From Microcaldota archaeon (GTDB lineage: Archaea; Micrarchaeota; Micrarchaeia; Micrarchaeales; Micrarchaeaceae), in the NCBI GenBank assembly GCA_014874295.1, contig JACWAL010000032.1, positions 1-52,533 on the forward strand: a DNA stretch of 52,533 bases, given 5' to 3'. This document shows, in pieces, positions 1 to 7,134 of this stretch; the first letter of the stretch is position 1, and every line of letters begins with the position of its first letter. The translations under genes and the position numbers were made by a program. The notes beneath the pieces were generated by a model. That model ran no database searches, was not told the origin of the DNA, and worked only from the letters and a program-made list of their open reading frames with translations.

Positions 1-2
1 AG

Positions 3-114
3 ATTCTCACGGGATTTTGTCGACGGAAAATATGGCTTGTCATCGGAAGCACATGATTACGCCGTTCGACGACAGGTTTTTGCACTAAGGCAGTGTGAGA
101 ATTTTCCTGTCGTC
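3..114. repeat. Nested inverted repeats left of the mobile element
   Basis: Two inverted repeats are visible. ATTCTCAC (3-10) is matched by GTGAGAAT (95-102), and GACGACAGG (68-76) by CCTGTCGTC (106-114). The second forms a 9-bp stem around a 29-nt loop that itself holds CACT/AGTG (83-86/92-95). The two pairings are mutually compatible only in part. No coding frame is evident. It could be the terminator or RNA of a gene outside the window, or the remains of another element end. What it does is unknown. Confidence 0.4.
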
Positions 115-139
115 TAGGCGTGAAAATATTAAACTGTTA

Positions 140-150
140 CAGCATTGCAG
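140..150 (+). repeat. Left direct repeat (target-site duplication)
   Basis: The 11-mer CAGCATTGCAG occurs here and again at 5322-5332, abutting on each side the inverted ends of the 151-5321 element. A perfect direct repeat exactly at both ends is the mark of transposition. An 11-bp duplication fits the length range known for IS4-family elements. Confidence 0.8.
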
Positions 151-213
151 GCTTTGCATTTTTAAGCCATAAATATGAATGTTAAAAATGCATGATTGCT
201 ATTAAAAATGCAA
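151..213. repeat. Left terminal inverted repeat plus two subterminal repeats
   Basis: The outer copy at 151-167 (GCTTTGCATTTTTAAGC) is the inverse of the right-end copies. Two inner copies in the opposite orientation, TTAAAAATGCA at 182-192 and TTAAAAATGCAA at 202-213, share the core TTAAAARTGCA with the right end. They are likely binding sites for the transposase or another element protein. Confidence 0.7.
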
Positions 214-248
214 GAAGGTCTTAATAGCTTATTTATCTATCTTAATCT

Positions 249-941
249 ATGCCAAATTTAGAGAGCTTAACGAAATCTCAAAGAAAGCCGTTAATTGCAT
301 CATTTCTTAAAGAGATGTATTTTGACAGAAGAAGCACCATTTTTAAATGGGCGAGGCTCACAAAACAGACACCACTAATAGAAACAAAATTCTTAGGACA
401 AAACCTCATATCTTTGATAACAGGCATAAGTGGGCGTGGCTCGGCTGCAAGAGGAGATGACCTCAGAGACGGTTCTGAAGTTAAAACCTGTAGTAGATTA
501 GACCAATTGAGCAAATGTAATGAATGCGGAGCGCATGTTACAGCAATAGAAGATAGATGTCCAAATTGTGGCAGTCAGAATATCATGCGAATGACCGATT
601 CGCATTGGATTTTTACTATAAATACTCAAGCCAAAAGAAACAAGATACTTAATGCCACTCCAATGATTTATCTTCTTTTGATAGATGGATACAGACTAAA
701 AAAGAAGGATTTAGCAAAGTTTAGTGTATGGGTCATTAATCCCAAAACGGATACTTTCTTCAGAAATGGATATATTAATGATTATTATCGTAATAATTTT
801 ATAAGAAGAAGAAACGCCAGAGAAAATCCTGCACCCATGAATGTTCACCCACGAAGTCCAAAATTTGGCAGAACAGCAGCACGATTAATCTTTGAGGCAA
901 CTATGACGGATAAAGGAAAGGTAGTAATCTCAAGATTTTAG
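249..941 (+). CDS. Type II restriction endonuclease, PD-(D/E)XK fold with zinc ribbon, MamI-like
   Basis: This 230-aa protein has the catalytic signature D74-G-S-E77-V-K79, preceded by a Gly/Arg-rich stretch (GRGSAARGDDL, 62-72) and followed by a four-Cys zinc ribbon (C90, C93, C104, C107). That arrangement matches what I recall of the MamI restriction endonuclease family, whose prototype recognises GATNNNNATC; the family call is from memory, not from a search. It is expected to cut unmodified DNA. The gene is convergent with the methyltransferase and their stop codons overlap by 4 nt, the usual pairing of a restriction-modification system. The subterminal repeats lie directly upstream, so the element end probably supplies its promoter. 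The actual recognition site is not predictable here. Confidence 0.7.
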   Translation: MPNLESLTKSQRKPLIASFLKEMYFDRRSTIFKWARLTKQTPLIETKFLGQNLISLITGISGRGSAARGDDLRDGSEVKTCSRLDQLSKCNECGAHVTAIEDRCPNCGSQNIMRMTDSHWIFTINTQAKRNKILNATPMIYLLLIDGYRLKKKDLAKFSVWVINPKTDTFFRNGYINDYYRNNFIRRRNARENPAPMNVHPRSPKFGRTAARLIFEATMTDKGKVVISRF

Positions 942-1837
942 ATTTCTATAATCGCCTGCTTAAGCCTTTTTACAGCTTCGTCATAATATTTTTTGTCTAT
1001 TTCAAATCCTATGAAATCCCTTTTAAGTTTTTTGGAAACTACCGCAGTAGTGCCAGAACCCATGAAAGGGTCTAAAACCAACATGCCTTCGTTACTACTT
1101 GCCTTTATTAGTCTCTCTATCAGTTTTGCTGGTTTTTGGGTTGGATGTGCACGCTCCTCTTCATAGAAATCTATATCAGTCCAAATGTCAGTATATCCCA
1201 TTTGCGGATTATATACATACGCAACTTCAGAATAATCTTTCTTGAAATCAAGAACTTTTTCTAACCTTTCCCACATCTCTTTAGTTGGGACTTGCGCAAG
1301 TATATTTTCTCCAGTATATAACGACCAGACGCCACCACCATTAGATTTTACTTTTAGCTTTTCATTTATCTCCTTTGCAGTAAGGCCTAAAGCCTCTTGG
1401 CGTTCTTTAAGGAATTTCTTAATATTGGGTTTATTATTATAGTTAAAGAATAATATGCTCTCTGTGGTGGTTGGGAACATCTTGTAAGTGCTTGTCTTTC
1501 TACCGCTTATGCTTCTTAACCCTTTATCTATGATTATCTGTTGTCTTAGCTCAAAGTTGTGTTTGGTAATTAAGTCCATCATGCCACAGAGCGTCCTGAA
1601 GTAACCAAATAAATAAAAACATGCTGTTGGTTTTGCCACTCTTGAAGCCTGCTCTATCCATTTTTCAGACCACGCATAATAATCAGATTCTAATCTCCAT
1701 TTGAAATCCCACTCTTCATTAATTGCTTTAAAGTATGGAGGGTCGGCAATTATAAGGTCAACTGACCTATCGGGCATCTTTTTCATACCCTCTATGGAAT
1801 CTTGATTGTAGATTTTATTAGTCATCATAATAATCAC
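938..1837 (-). CDS. DNA methyltransferase, beta class (N6-adenine or N4-cytosine)
   Basis: A 299-aa S-adenosylmethionine-dependent DNA methylase. Catalytic motif IV (D32-P-P-Y35) lies near the N-terminus, and the SAM-binding motif DPFMGSGTT with the following FIGFEID lies near the C-terminus. This IV-before-I order defines the beta class, and DPPY favours N6-adenine. It would protect DNA from the neighbouring endonuclease. The start is GTG at 1837, within the GTGA that also contains the transposase stop, so translation is probably coupled to the transposase. An in-frame ATG pair follows a few codons later and could be used instead. No separate promoter is visible. Confidence 0.85.
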   Translation of the reverse strand: MIIMMTNKIYNQDSIEGMKKMPDRSVDLIIADPPYFKAINEEWDFKWRLESDYYAWSEKWIEQASRVAKPTACFYLFGYFRTLCGMMDLITKHNFELRQQIIIDKGLRSISGRKTSTYKMFPTTTESILFFNYNNKPNIKKFLKERQEALGLTAKEINEKLKVKSNGGGVWSLYTGENILAQVPTKEMWERLEKVLDFKKDYSEVAYVYNPQMGYTDIWTDIDFYEEERAHPTQKPAKLIERLIKASSNEGMLVLDPFMGSGTTAVVSKKLKRDFIGFEIDKKYYDEAVKRLKQAIIEI

Positions 1838-3039
1838 GCAACGAAAGGTTTTATACCTAACTCATGCATCTCCTCTATCAAGACCAAGATGTTATATGCT
1901 ATGAACTTGCACAATAGCTCATTAACTTGTGCAGTGTGGTTCTTTGATTTGAGGGTTTCTCCAAGCTTCTTTTTTATCGCAGAGAAGGTAGTTTCTACAT
2001 TGCTTCGTTTGTGGTAGTGTTGCAGAAAGTCCTCTTGGTTGTATTGAAAATAATGGAACATTTTGCGCCAGATGTGGCTATTGCCTTGCGGTTTGCTTAT
2101 AGAGTTCTCTTTGAATGGTATGTAAGGCACGCCGCCAGAGTTATCAATGAAGGCAAGGTTATCTCTGCTCAAATACGCTTTGTCTCCATAGGCTTCTTTT
2201 ACGTTAAAACCATTCTCTTTTGTTTGTTGCATCAATGGTATGAATTGCGGACAATCGGCACCACTTTCATCTGTTATCTCTATCGCAGTCACTATGTTTG
2301 TTTTAACGCCAACGCTGATGTGAGCCTTTAGCCACCTGCGAGACTTCTTTGTTCCATATTTGCCTTCTGCATACGCACCGAAGGAGCGTGTTGCGAAACC
2401 GCTACTATCAACTGCAAAACCACTCTCTACTGCCCTAAGCGGTGCTGATGTTATTGCTATGAGATTATGCAGTATCGGTGTGATATCCTCTCTATTGAGA
2501 AGCACGGACATCGTATTGAAGTGTGGCACGTCTTCTAAGTATCCCTTATCTTTTGCCGCACCGAATAGCGACATAGACCTTCTGCTTGACATCTGCGAAT
2601 AGACCTTCTTTATGGATACATACAACGCTGTGTTAAAGCTAAGGTTAGGTCTTCCATGTGTTTGTATTGGTTTTGGGTCGCTAACCTCTCTGACTAACTC
2701 TGCAAGTAGCTCGTCAAATAGCCTACCCTCTGATGTTTGAGCCTTGTTGTAGATGCTCCAAGCTTGTTGATAAGTGAGTCGTATTCTGTCGTTCTTAATG
2801 CCCTCTTGCGTATGTTGTTCGATATCTAAGAAATAGCGAACTGCATATGCATGTTTGCATGTTGTTTTGTGTAGCTCTGAATCAGGACAGTCGCAAATAA
2901 ATGTGTCGCTAACCTTATAAAAGCCTTGGCCACTCTGTGACTTGACGAGCCACCCTCTCTCAATGGCAGTTATCTGCTTTTTCTGGGCTATTTCATAACC
3001 ACGTTCCTGTCTTTTTTCTAAGACCTGTTTTGTTTCCAT
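1834..3039 (-). CDS. DDE transposase with N-terminal SWIM zinc finger, IS4 type
   Basis: A 401-aa transposase. The N-terminal SWIM finger reads C49-x-C51 then C61-x-H63 and probably binds DNA. The catalytic triad is D211 (AVDSSGF), D286 (YGDKAY) and E349. E349 lies in the exact Y-(2)-R-(3)-E-(6)-K arrangement (Y342, R345, E349, K356) that characterises IS4-family transposases. It should act on the inverted ends at 151 and 5321. It is transcribed leftward from the divergent region 3040-3133, and its stop overlaps the methyltransferase start by 4 nt. The ORF is full length, with no frameshift. A SWIM finger joined to an IS4-like core is less usual. Assignment to another DDE family such as IS5 is possible. 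Confidence 0.85.
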   Translation of the reverse strand: METKQVLEKRQERGYEIAQKKQITAIERGWLVKSQSGQGFYKVSDTFICDCPDSELHKTTCKHAYAVRYFLDIEQHTQEGIKNDRIRLTYQQAWSIYNKAQTSEGRLFDELLAELVREVSDPKPIQTHGRPNLSFNTALYVSIKKVYSQMSSRRSMSLFGAAKDKGYLEDVPHFNTMSVLLNREDITPILHNLIAITSAPLRAVESGFAVDSSGFATRSFGAYAEGKYGTKKSRRWLKAHISVGVKTNIVTAIEITDESGADCPQFIPLMQQTKENGFNVKEAYGDKAYLSRDNLAFIDNSGGVPYIPFKENSISKPQGNSHIWRKMFHYFQYNQEDFLQHYHKRSNVETTFSAIKKKLGETLKSKNHTAQVNELLCKFIAYNILVLIEEMHELGIKPFVA

Positions 3040-3133
3040 ATCCTTACACCGCTAATACTTGTTAATAACTATTAGTGCAGATAGATATATATACCTTTCT
3101 ATTAATAATTATTAATGAAGGTTAAGGGATATT
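3040..3133. promoter_or_regulatory. Divergent promoter with palindromic operators
   Basis: The region lies between the leftward transposase operon and the rightward RHH gene. It contains an A/T tract (GATAGATATATATACC, about 3080-3094) able to serve as TATA box in both directions. A perfect 16-bp palindrome ATTAATAATTATTAAT (3101-3116) and the inverted repeat CTAATA (3052-3057)/TATTAG (3070-3075) flank it. RHH proteins typically bind such sites to repress their own and adjacent promoters, so the 46-aa RHH product is the likely ligand (inference). Confidence 0.55.
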
Positions 3134-3274
3134 ATGCCTAAGAAACTAATCTTGAATGTCGACGAAGAAACATGGAAGGAGGTCTTAAAATACAAAATAG
3201 ACAACGACCTCGATAACAACAACGAAGCAGTCATAAAACTTATAAAATTGGGATTGAAGCGTAAGATAAAGTGA
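3134..3274 (+). CDS. Small ribbon-helix-helix (CopG/Arc-like) regulator
   Basis: A 46-aa basic protein. A short beta strand (KKLILNVDEE) is followed by two helices, the pattern of MetJ/Arc/CopG regulators. An earlier ATG at 3114 runs into a stop after eight codons, so the ATG at 3134 is the usable start. It lies between two palindromes (3101-3116 and 3323-3336), each next to a promoter. This suggests it controls the transposase-methyltransferase operon, itself and the downstream gene pair. No partner toxin is adjacent in the usual overlapping arrangement. Fold assignment is by pattern only. Confidence 0.6.
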   Translation: MPKKLILNVDEETWKEVLKYKIDNDLDNNNEAVIKLIKLGLKRKIK

Positions 3275-3322
3275 GCAGATGCAATCTGGTTCCTAAACGG
3301 AAGATATATATAATCATACGCC

Positions 3323-3347
3323 CCTGTATATACAGGTGGGTATAAAA
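3323..3347 (+). promoter_or_regulatory. Palindromic operator next to a TATA box
   Basis: The perfect 14-bp palindrome CCTGTATATACAGG (3323-3336) is followed within five bases by TATAAAA (3341-3347). Transcription would start near 3368-3372, about 15-20 nt before the start codon of the next gene. The operator overlaps the BRE position, so a bound repressor would block TFB/TBP. Confidence 0.6.
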
Positions 3348-3385
3348 CCGTTATCAACTTGTAGTCTTATGCCCCCCCGTATGGT

Positions 3386-3910
3386 GTGAAAATGATTTTG
3401 GTATCGGATATAGACCTAAAGTCTCCAAAGGAGATAAACGCTTCGAGCAGAGATAGTAAAAAGCAATACTATCTCGAACTACTAAGAAAACTCTTAAAGG
3501 AAAACCCAGACGGATTGACTGCAACTACCATCAGCATAGAATTAAACAAGATAAGTAAGAGGTATAGGTATAACCCCGAAACCATAATGACCTATCTAAA
3601 CCAGCTGGTGGCTATGCGTGAAGCTTATACTGTGCCTTTCGGTAATTCTATGGTCTACAAATATAATGGTAGGCTATTCCACACGGCCAAAGACCGCTTT
3701 TTTGAACTTGAGAACCGCTTTTATTATCTTTATGAAGTTGATAACCCGAATCTGAAAGAGCGGTTTCTGCTAATACAGGAGAGAGAGAAAAATGCTTATG
3801 GGATAGAGAAGGCAATAGGTGGCATAATGATACCAAAAAATAGATTAGAGGATTTCTTGGGTGCTATACGCTTAAGTTTGACGACAGGTGAACATGATGG
3901 AAGTAAGTAA
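3386..3910 (+). CDS. Hypothetical protein with probable winged-helix N-terminal half
   Basis: A 174-aa protein. Residues about 25-100 look like a winged helix-turn-helix: a helix YLELLRKLLKE, then a second helix region TATTISIELNKIS, then a recognition helix NPETIMTYLNQLVAMREAY and a beta wing ending VYKYNGR. The C-terminal part is charged and mostly helical. The start may be GTG 3386 or ATG 3392. It is the first gene of a two-gene operon: the next ORF begins inside its last codons. It is controlled by the operator/TATA at 3323-3347. Not recognised beyond this; it may regulate, or bind DNA with, the downstream protein. Confidence 0.7.
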   Translation: MKMILVSDIDLKSPKEINASSRDSKKQYYLELLRKLLKENPDGLTATTISIELNKISKRYRYNPETIMTYLNQLVAMREAYTVPFGNSMVYKYNGRLFHTAKDRFFELENRFYYLYEVDNPNLKERFLLIQEREKNAYGIEKAIGGIMIPKNRLEDFLGAIRLSLTTGEHDGSK

Positions 3911-5246
3911 AACAATAGTTCGACAAATCTTTGCAGAGGACAGACTGTATAAGAGGGAAGTAATACACCTACAAGAAGCGCAGACTACTTTCAAACTTGG
4001 TAGCATATTCAATAAGATAAAGACAAAGAGAGAGTTAGAAATAGCCCTGAATGCGACTCAACTGGGCACAAACACGGACGGAATTTCGATTCCCATACAT
4101 GTTGCAAGGGAAATGCTTGGAGAGAGGCTGGTAACACGCAATCAACGCAACTTGAGCGGGGGCGTTATGGATTCGGTTTTTGCGAACTTATTAGAGAATA
4201 CACTGATGATAGACCCTGCCATGGATATGTTGGCGGCGTCAAACAGTGTGGAAGCATATACTGATTTCATAAAAGCACTGGAACCGAGGATATCTTTTCC
4301 GAAAAGAATACTCTCATCTTTTGACAAGGACGAAAAAGGCAAGCTTCAGAAGAATAAAGACGCATATAATCTTGCATGGGAAGGATGTATAGAAGACCCA
4401 AAAGAGTATATCAGGCTATGCGAAGCTTATCTTTTCTATCCCTTCAGTTTGGGAAGCCGTATGCCGTCCTTTTTCACAAGAATGATAGAAAGTAAGGTTC
4501 CTGAGTCATTGATTCATGCTGCATTGTTAAGCAAAACTTGCAATTCAATCTGCAAAAGCAACAAGTTACCAAAGATACTCTCACTATCCATCGGTGCGAC
4601 TGCCTTATCCAGCAGGTCTCTTATAAGTGAGTTGATATCTGAAATTATGGATAAAAACGCATTCGGCAACAAGTTTGATTTTGTATCGTTATCAATGCCA
4701 AACAATGACATACACAATAGCTCTGGACAGAGGAGAAATTTCATGCTACTCTATGACATGATAATCAGGCTAAAATTCGAGTATGGCGTAAAAGCCATAA
4801 TCAACGATGTTGATGTAGCATTAGCAGAAACCTGCATGGGTATGGGCTTTAGCTATGCTACGACGCCCTTGGATGGAAATACCAGTATGACTCACTTCCG
4901 AAAATATGATACAATAAACAGCAAATACGGGAAAGCACCAATACCTATCGAATTGGACTGGTTGCCATTCGATATATTTCTTGAGGAATACAACGCCAAT
5001 GGACATCAGTATCCATTTTACTCGGCCACTGCACAATCGCTGAACGGTCACGAAGACCTAAGAGCGGAACTTACCCCAGAAGAATGGACTCGTGCCCGCA
5101 AGACAATCTTCGCAGAAGCAACAGAAGAGCTGAACTCACTGAATAGCAAGGCAGCGATAAACAAGGAGTTCGTAGAGGGGCTGAAAAAGAGGATATGGGA
5201 TTCCAATAAGACCAATTACACAAAACTTCTTACCAAAATAAATTAA
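3894..5246 (+). CDS. Unknown 450-aa cargo protein of the transposon, possible alpha/beta barrel
   Basis: No family recognised. The likely start is ATG 3894, five bases after an AGGTGA ribosome site, which places its 5' end inside the preceding gene and implies coupling. The N-terminal 150 residues are helical. From about residue 220 there is a repeated strand-helix pattern (KILSLSIGA, FDFVSLSMPNND, VKAIINDVD, GFSYATTPLDG), as in a TIM-barrel enzyme, with Asp/Asn residues at strand ends that could bind metal or substrate. There are no membrane segments and no nuclease or helicase motif. As the largest cargo gene of an R-M transposon it may be a further defence or DNA-modification function, but that is inference only. 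Confidence 0.75.
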   Translation: MMEVSKTIVRQIFAEDRLYKREVIHLQEAQTTFKLGSIFNKIKTKRELEIALNATQLGTNTDGISIPIHVAREMLGERLVTRNQRNLSGGVMDSVFANLLENTLMIDPAMDMLAASNSVEAYTDFIKALEPRISFPKRILSSFDKDEKGKLQKNKDAYNLAWEGCIEDPKEYIRLCEAYLFYPFSLGSRMPSFFTRMIESKVPESLIHAALLSKTCNSICKSNKLPKILSLSIGATALSSRSLISELISEIMDKNAFGNKFDFVSLSMPNNDIHNSSGQRRNFMLLYDMIIRLKFEYGVKAIINDVDVALAETCMGMGFSYATTPLDGNTSMTHFRKYDTINSKYGKAPIPIELDWLPFDIFLEEYNANGHQYPFYSATAQSLNGHEDLRAELTPEEWTRARKTIFAEATEELNSLNSKAAINKEFVEGLKKRIWDSNKTNYTKLLTKIN

Positions 5247-5267
5247 TCTCTAACTAAAACCTTCAAC

Positions 5268-5321
5268 ATTAAAAGTGCAAAGCCCTGATTAAAAGTGCAA
5301 ATCATACTTTAAGTGCAAAGC
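5268..5321. repeat. Three tandemly oriented subterminal repeats at the right end
   Basis: ATTAAAAGTGCAAAGC (5268-5283), ATTAAAAGTGCAAAT (5288-5302) and CTTTAAGTGCAAAGC (5307-5321) share TTAARTGCAAA and point toward the right end, spaced by about 20 bp. This is two turns of helix, so proteins bound to them would lie on one DNA face. The outermost copy is the right terminal inverted repeat. Confidence 0.75.
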
Positions 5322-5332
5322 CAGCATTGCAG
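5322..5332 (+). repeat. Right direct repeat (target-site duplication)
   Basis: A second perfect copy of CAGCATTGCAG, immediately outside the right inverted end of the transposon. See the left copy at 140-150. Confidence 0.8.
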
Positions 5333-5375
5333 TAATCATTATATATCTGGAAAGAGACAATCTCGCAGTGATAGC

Positions 5376-5942
5376 ATGGCGATAAAGACGGCTTCTCACA
5401 ATGCGAACACGCGCATAGTCATGGCGGAGAACAGCGTGTCTGGTCTTAAGGGCAAGGAGAGGGCGAACGTCATCGAATCGGTTACGGACCGGCAGTTCGT
5501 GGAAAATGTGTGGCAATCCCACAAGTTCGTTGATGTCCTGCCAGAGGGCATGCCGAAGCAGGCCGGACTATATGAAGTCAATCTTGATCCAGATTCCATA
5601 ACTGCGGTGGACCAGGACGCATTCAACGCGCTCTTCTTCATGAGCAGGATGATTGTCACCGAATCTGCGGTGCGGTTAGCAGCCAATAGCATGCCCGTGA
5701 CCTTCAAGGTCGGATCGCTTGGCGGCACCTCAATCAATGGCAACCTCTTCGCCCTGATACTGTCTGCTGGAGGAATCCCGAACTACGCGGCGGTGCGCAA
5801 GCCGTATGAGCGCGCAGACATACCTCCGATAACGAAGGGTGAGTACATAGTCCTTACCTCCCCCACGGGCGAGGAGACGATAATAAAGCCGTCAAGGGGC
5901 ACTTCTGTGAGAATCCTCACGGAGAGCAAGCTCAGGCGCTGA
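5376..5942 (+). CDS. Hypothetical protein
   Basis: A 188-aa soluble protein with host-like GC-rich codons, unlike the transposon next to it. The start ATG 5376 is chosen because a TATA box (ATTATATAT, about 5339-5347) lies about 30 nt upstream and GTGAT precedes it; longer frames would start inside the transposon repeats. It has a Gly-rich central stretch (KVGSLGGTSINGN) and a beta-rich C-terminus. I do not recognise a family. It is followed after 9 nt by another hypothetical gene, probably in one operon. The transposon insertion lies just upstream of its promoter and may have replaced upstream control sequence. Confidence 0.75.
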   Translation: MAIKTASHNANTRIVMAENSVSGLKGKERANVIESVTDRQFVENVWQSHKFVDVLPEGMPKQAGLYEVNLDPDSITAVDQDAFNALFFMSRMIVTESAVRLAANSMPVTFKVGSLGGTSINGNLFALILSAGGIPNYAAVRKPYERADIPPITKGEYIVLTSPTGEETIIKPSRGTSVRILTESKLRR

Positions 5943-5951
5943 GGTGATGGC

Positions 5952-6419
5952 GTGCATGCCAATAGAGACCAGCATGCAAAACATTGCGTTTTTCTTAGCG
6001 ATACAAGGCTTACCATAGACGATGCAGACAAAGAGCCGTTTGGGCCTGGTAAAAGACTCGCTACGCTGCTGGACGTGATAATGGATAGGGGGTTTATCGA
6101 GACCAACAAGGGCACGGAGTTTCTCGTCCGATGGTTAAATTCACCTGCCCAGAAGGACAGCGATTGGTACTACGTAGATAGGGTAACCGGGTCCATCATC
6201 GCGGTTGGCAGAGACCGCATCGACGCCCTCGAATGGCACGAAAAGATAGCCGTACACCATACAGCTTACGACGCAGCAGCCAAGGGGAAACCGGTGATAC
6301 TCGGCATACAGGCCTATACGACTGATGATGACATATTTGGGCAACTGTTCCTGTTTGGAGAAGAGATAGGCGACGATTTCTTCAATGGGAAGGCAAAGGC
6401 TGCAATACGCGACGGGTAG
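5952..6419 (+). CDS. Hypothetical protein
   Basis: A 155-aa protein beginning with GTG 5952, just after the ribosome site GAGGTGATGG (5941-5950). The ATG inside that site opens a frame that stops after about 18 codons. The sequence is acidic, with a DWYYVDRVTGSIIAVGRDR central region that could form a small beta barrel. No motif identifies a function. It is probably cotranscribed with the 5376 gene and followed directly by an IS110 remnant, which may have cut off further operon members. Confidence 0.6.
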   Translation: MHANRDQHAKHCVFLSDTRLTIDDADKEPFGPGKRLATLLDVIMDRGFIETNKGTEFLVRWLNSPAQKDSDWYYVDRVTGSIIAVGRDRIDALEWHEKIAVHHTAYDAAAKGKPVILGIQAYTTDDDIFGQLFLFGEEIGDDFFNGKAKAAIRDG

Positions 6420-6430
6420 CGCACACGGTA

Positions 6431-6988
6431 ATGGACCTCTACAAGAAGGACTACCTCCCAAAGTCCTATCTGCCTCCGAAGGAGATAAGGGATTGTAGGG
6501 ACCTTTGCAGAGAAAGGTCATTTCTCGTAGGGCAAAGGACAGCTGTGAAGAACGGGATACGTTACCAGGCATACTGTCTCGGGATAGACTTCAAGAACTT
6601 CAAGAAAAAGAGCATCAAGATGCTGAAGGAAAATGCAAAGATGAGGCTGCTGGTGGAGCAACTTGAATCTACAACAAGGACAATAAAAGAGTATGAATCA
6701 ATGATAAGCGACTCCCGAAAACAAACCCGAATGCAGTACTCATAGGCACAATCAAGGGAATAGGAAGTGTCAGCGCACTTACCATCGTATCGGAAATTGG
6801 AGACATAAACCGTTTCCAATCGGAGGGCAATCTTTTCGCATACGCTGGCATGGTCCCAAGAATATACCAGTCGGGAGATAAGGAGTGGAAAGGGCACATA
6901 ACAAAAGGGAATGTCCTGCCCTAATGGAAGTCAGTATATCGCACTGCGATGGATAGTAGAGCATTATGAAATTGGTGTAAATGTTTAA
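6431..6988 (+). pseudogene. Decayed IS110-family transposase remnant
   Basis: The frame from 6431 encodes YLPPKEIRDCRDLCRERSFL and onward, the middle part of IS110 transposases. After about 6725 the matching reading shifts frame and continues IKGIGSVSALTIVSEIGDIN, then FAYAGMVPRIYQSGDK, up to a stop near 6923. A third frame (6926-6988) encodes GSQYIALRWIVEHY, the C-terminal family segment. The N-terminal DEDD catalytic domain is missing. At least two frameshifts and a truncation make it non-functional. It shows older insertion activity near the present transposon. Confidence 0.8.
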
Positions 6989-7134
6989 AAAGGCAAATGG
7001 TGATACGTGATTACAAACACCCAATAACTCTGGCCTGTGGGTTCGGGTTGGAGAAATCAACATAGTAGTAGGTAGGAGTTTTAAGCCCGCTCTTTATATA
7101 AACCTTTTTCGCGCAAGTTCTAACGGCGATACAG

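Larger units (their letters stand above)
151..5321. mobile_element. Transposon carrying a restriction-modification system, IS4-type transposase
   Basis: The element starts GCTTTGCATTTTTAAG at the left, and the reverse complement of its right end reads GCTTTGCACTTAAAG, giving imperfect terminal inverted repeats of about 15-17 bp. It is bordered by an 11-bp direct repeat (140-150 and 5322-5332). The interior is clearly more AT-rich than the flanking chromosome, and its codon use differs accordingly, which indicates transfer from elsewhere. Cargo: a restriction endonuclease (249-941), a DNA methyltransferase (938-1837), a DDE transposase with a SWIM finger (1834-3039), an RHH protein (3134-3274) and a wHTH/unknown gene pair (3386-5246). 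All genes appear intact, so the element may still be active. It sits just upstream of the promoter of the 5376 gene. Confidence 0.8.

Noticed and set aside
3888-5246. tRNA-guanine transglycosylase or DpdA-type DNA-modification enzyme
   Set aside because: The barrel-like pattern invited the idea, but the required Asp-Ser-Gly-Gly-Phe motif and zinc Cys cluster are not present.
151-5321. CRISPR array from the regularly spaced terminal repeats
   Set aside because: There are only three short copies at each end, with very short spacers and no cas genes. The arrangement fits transposon ends.
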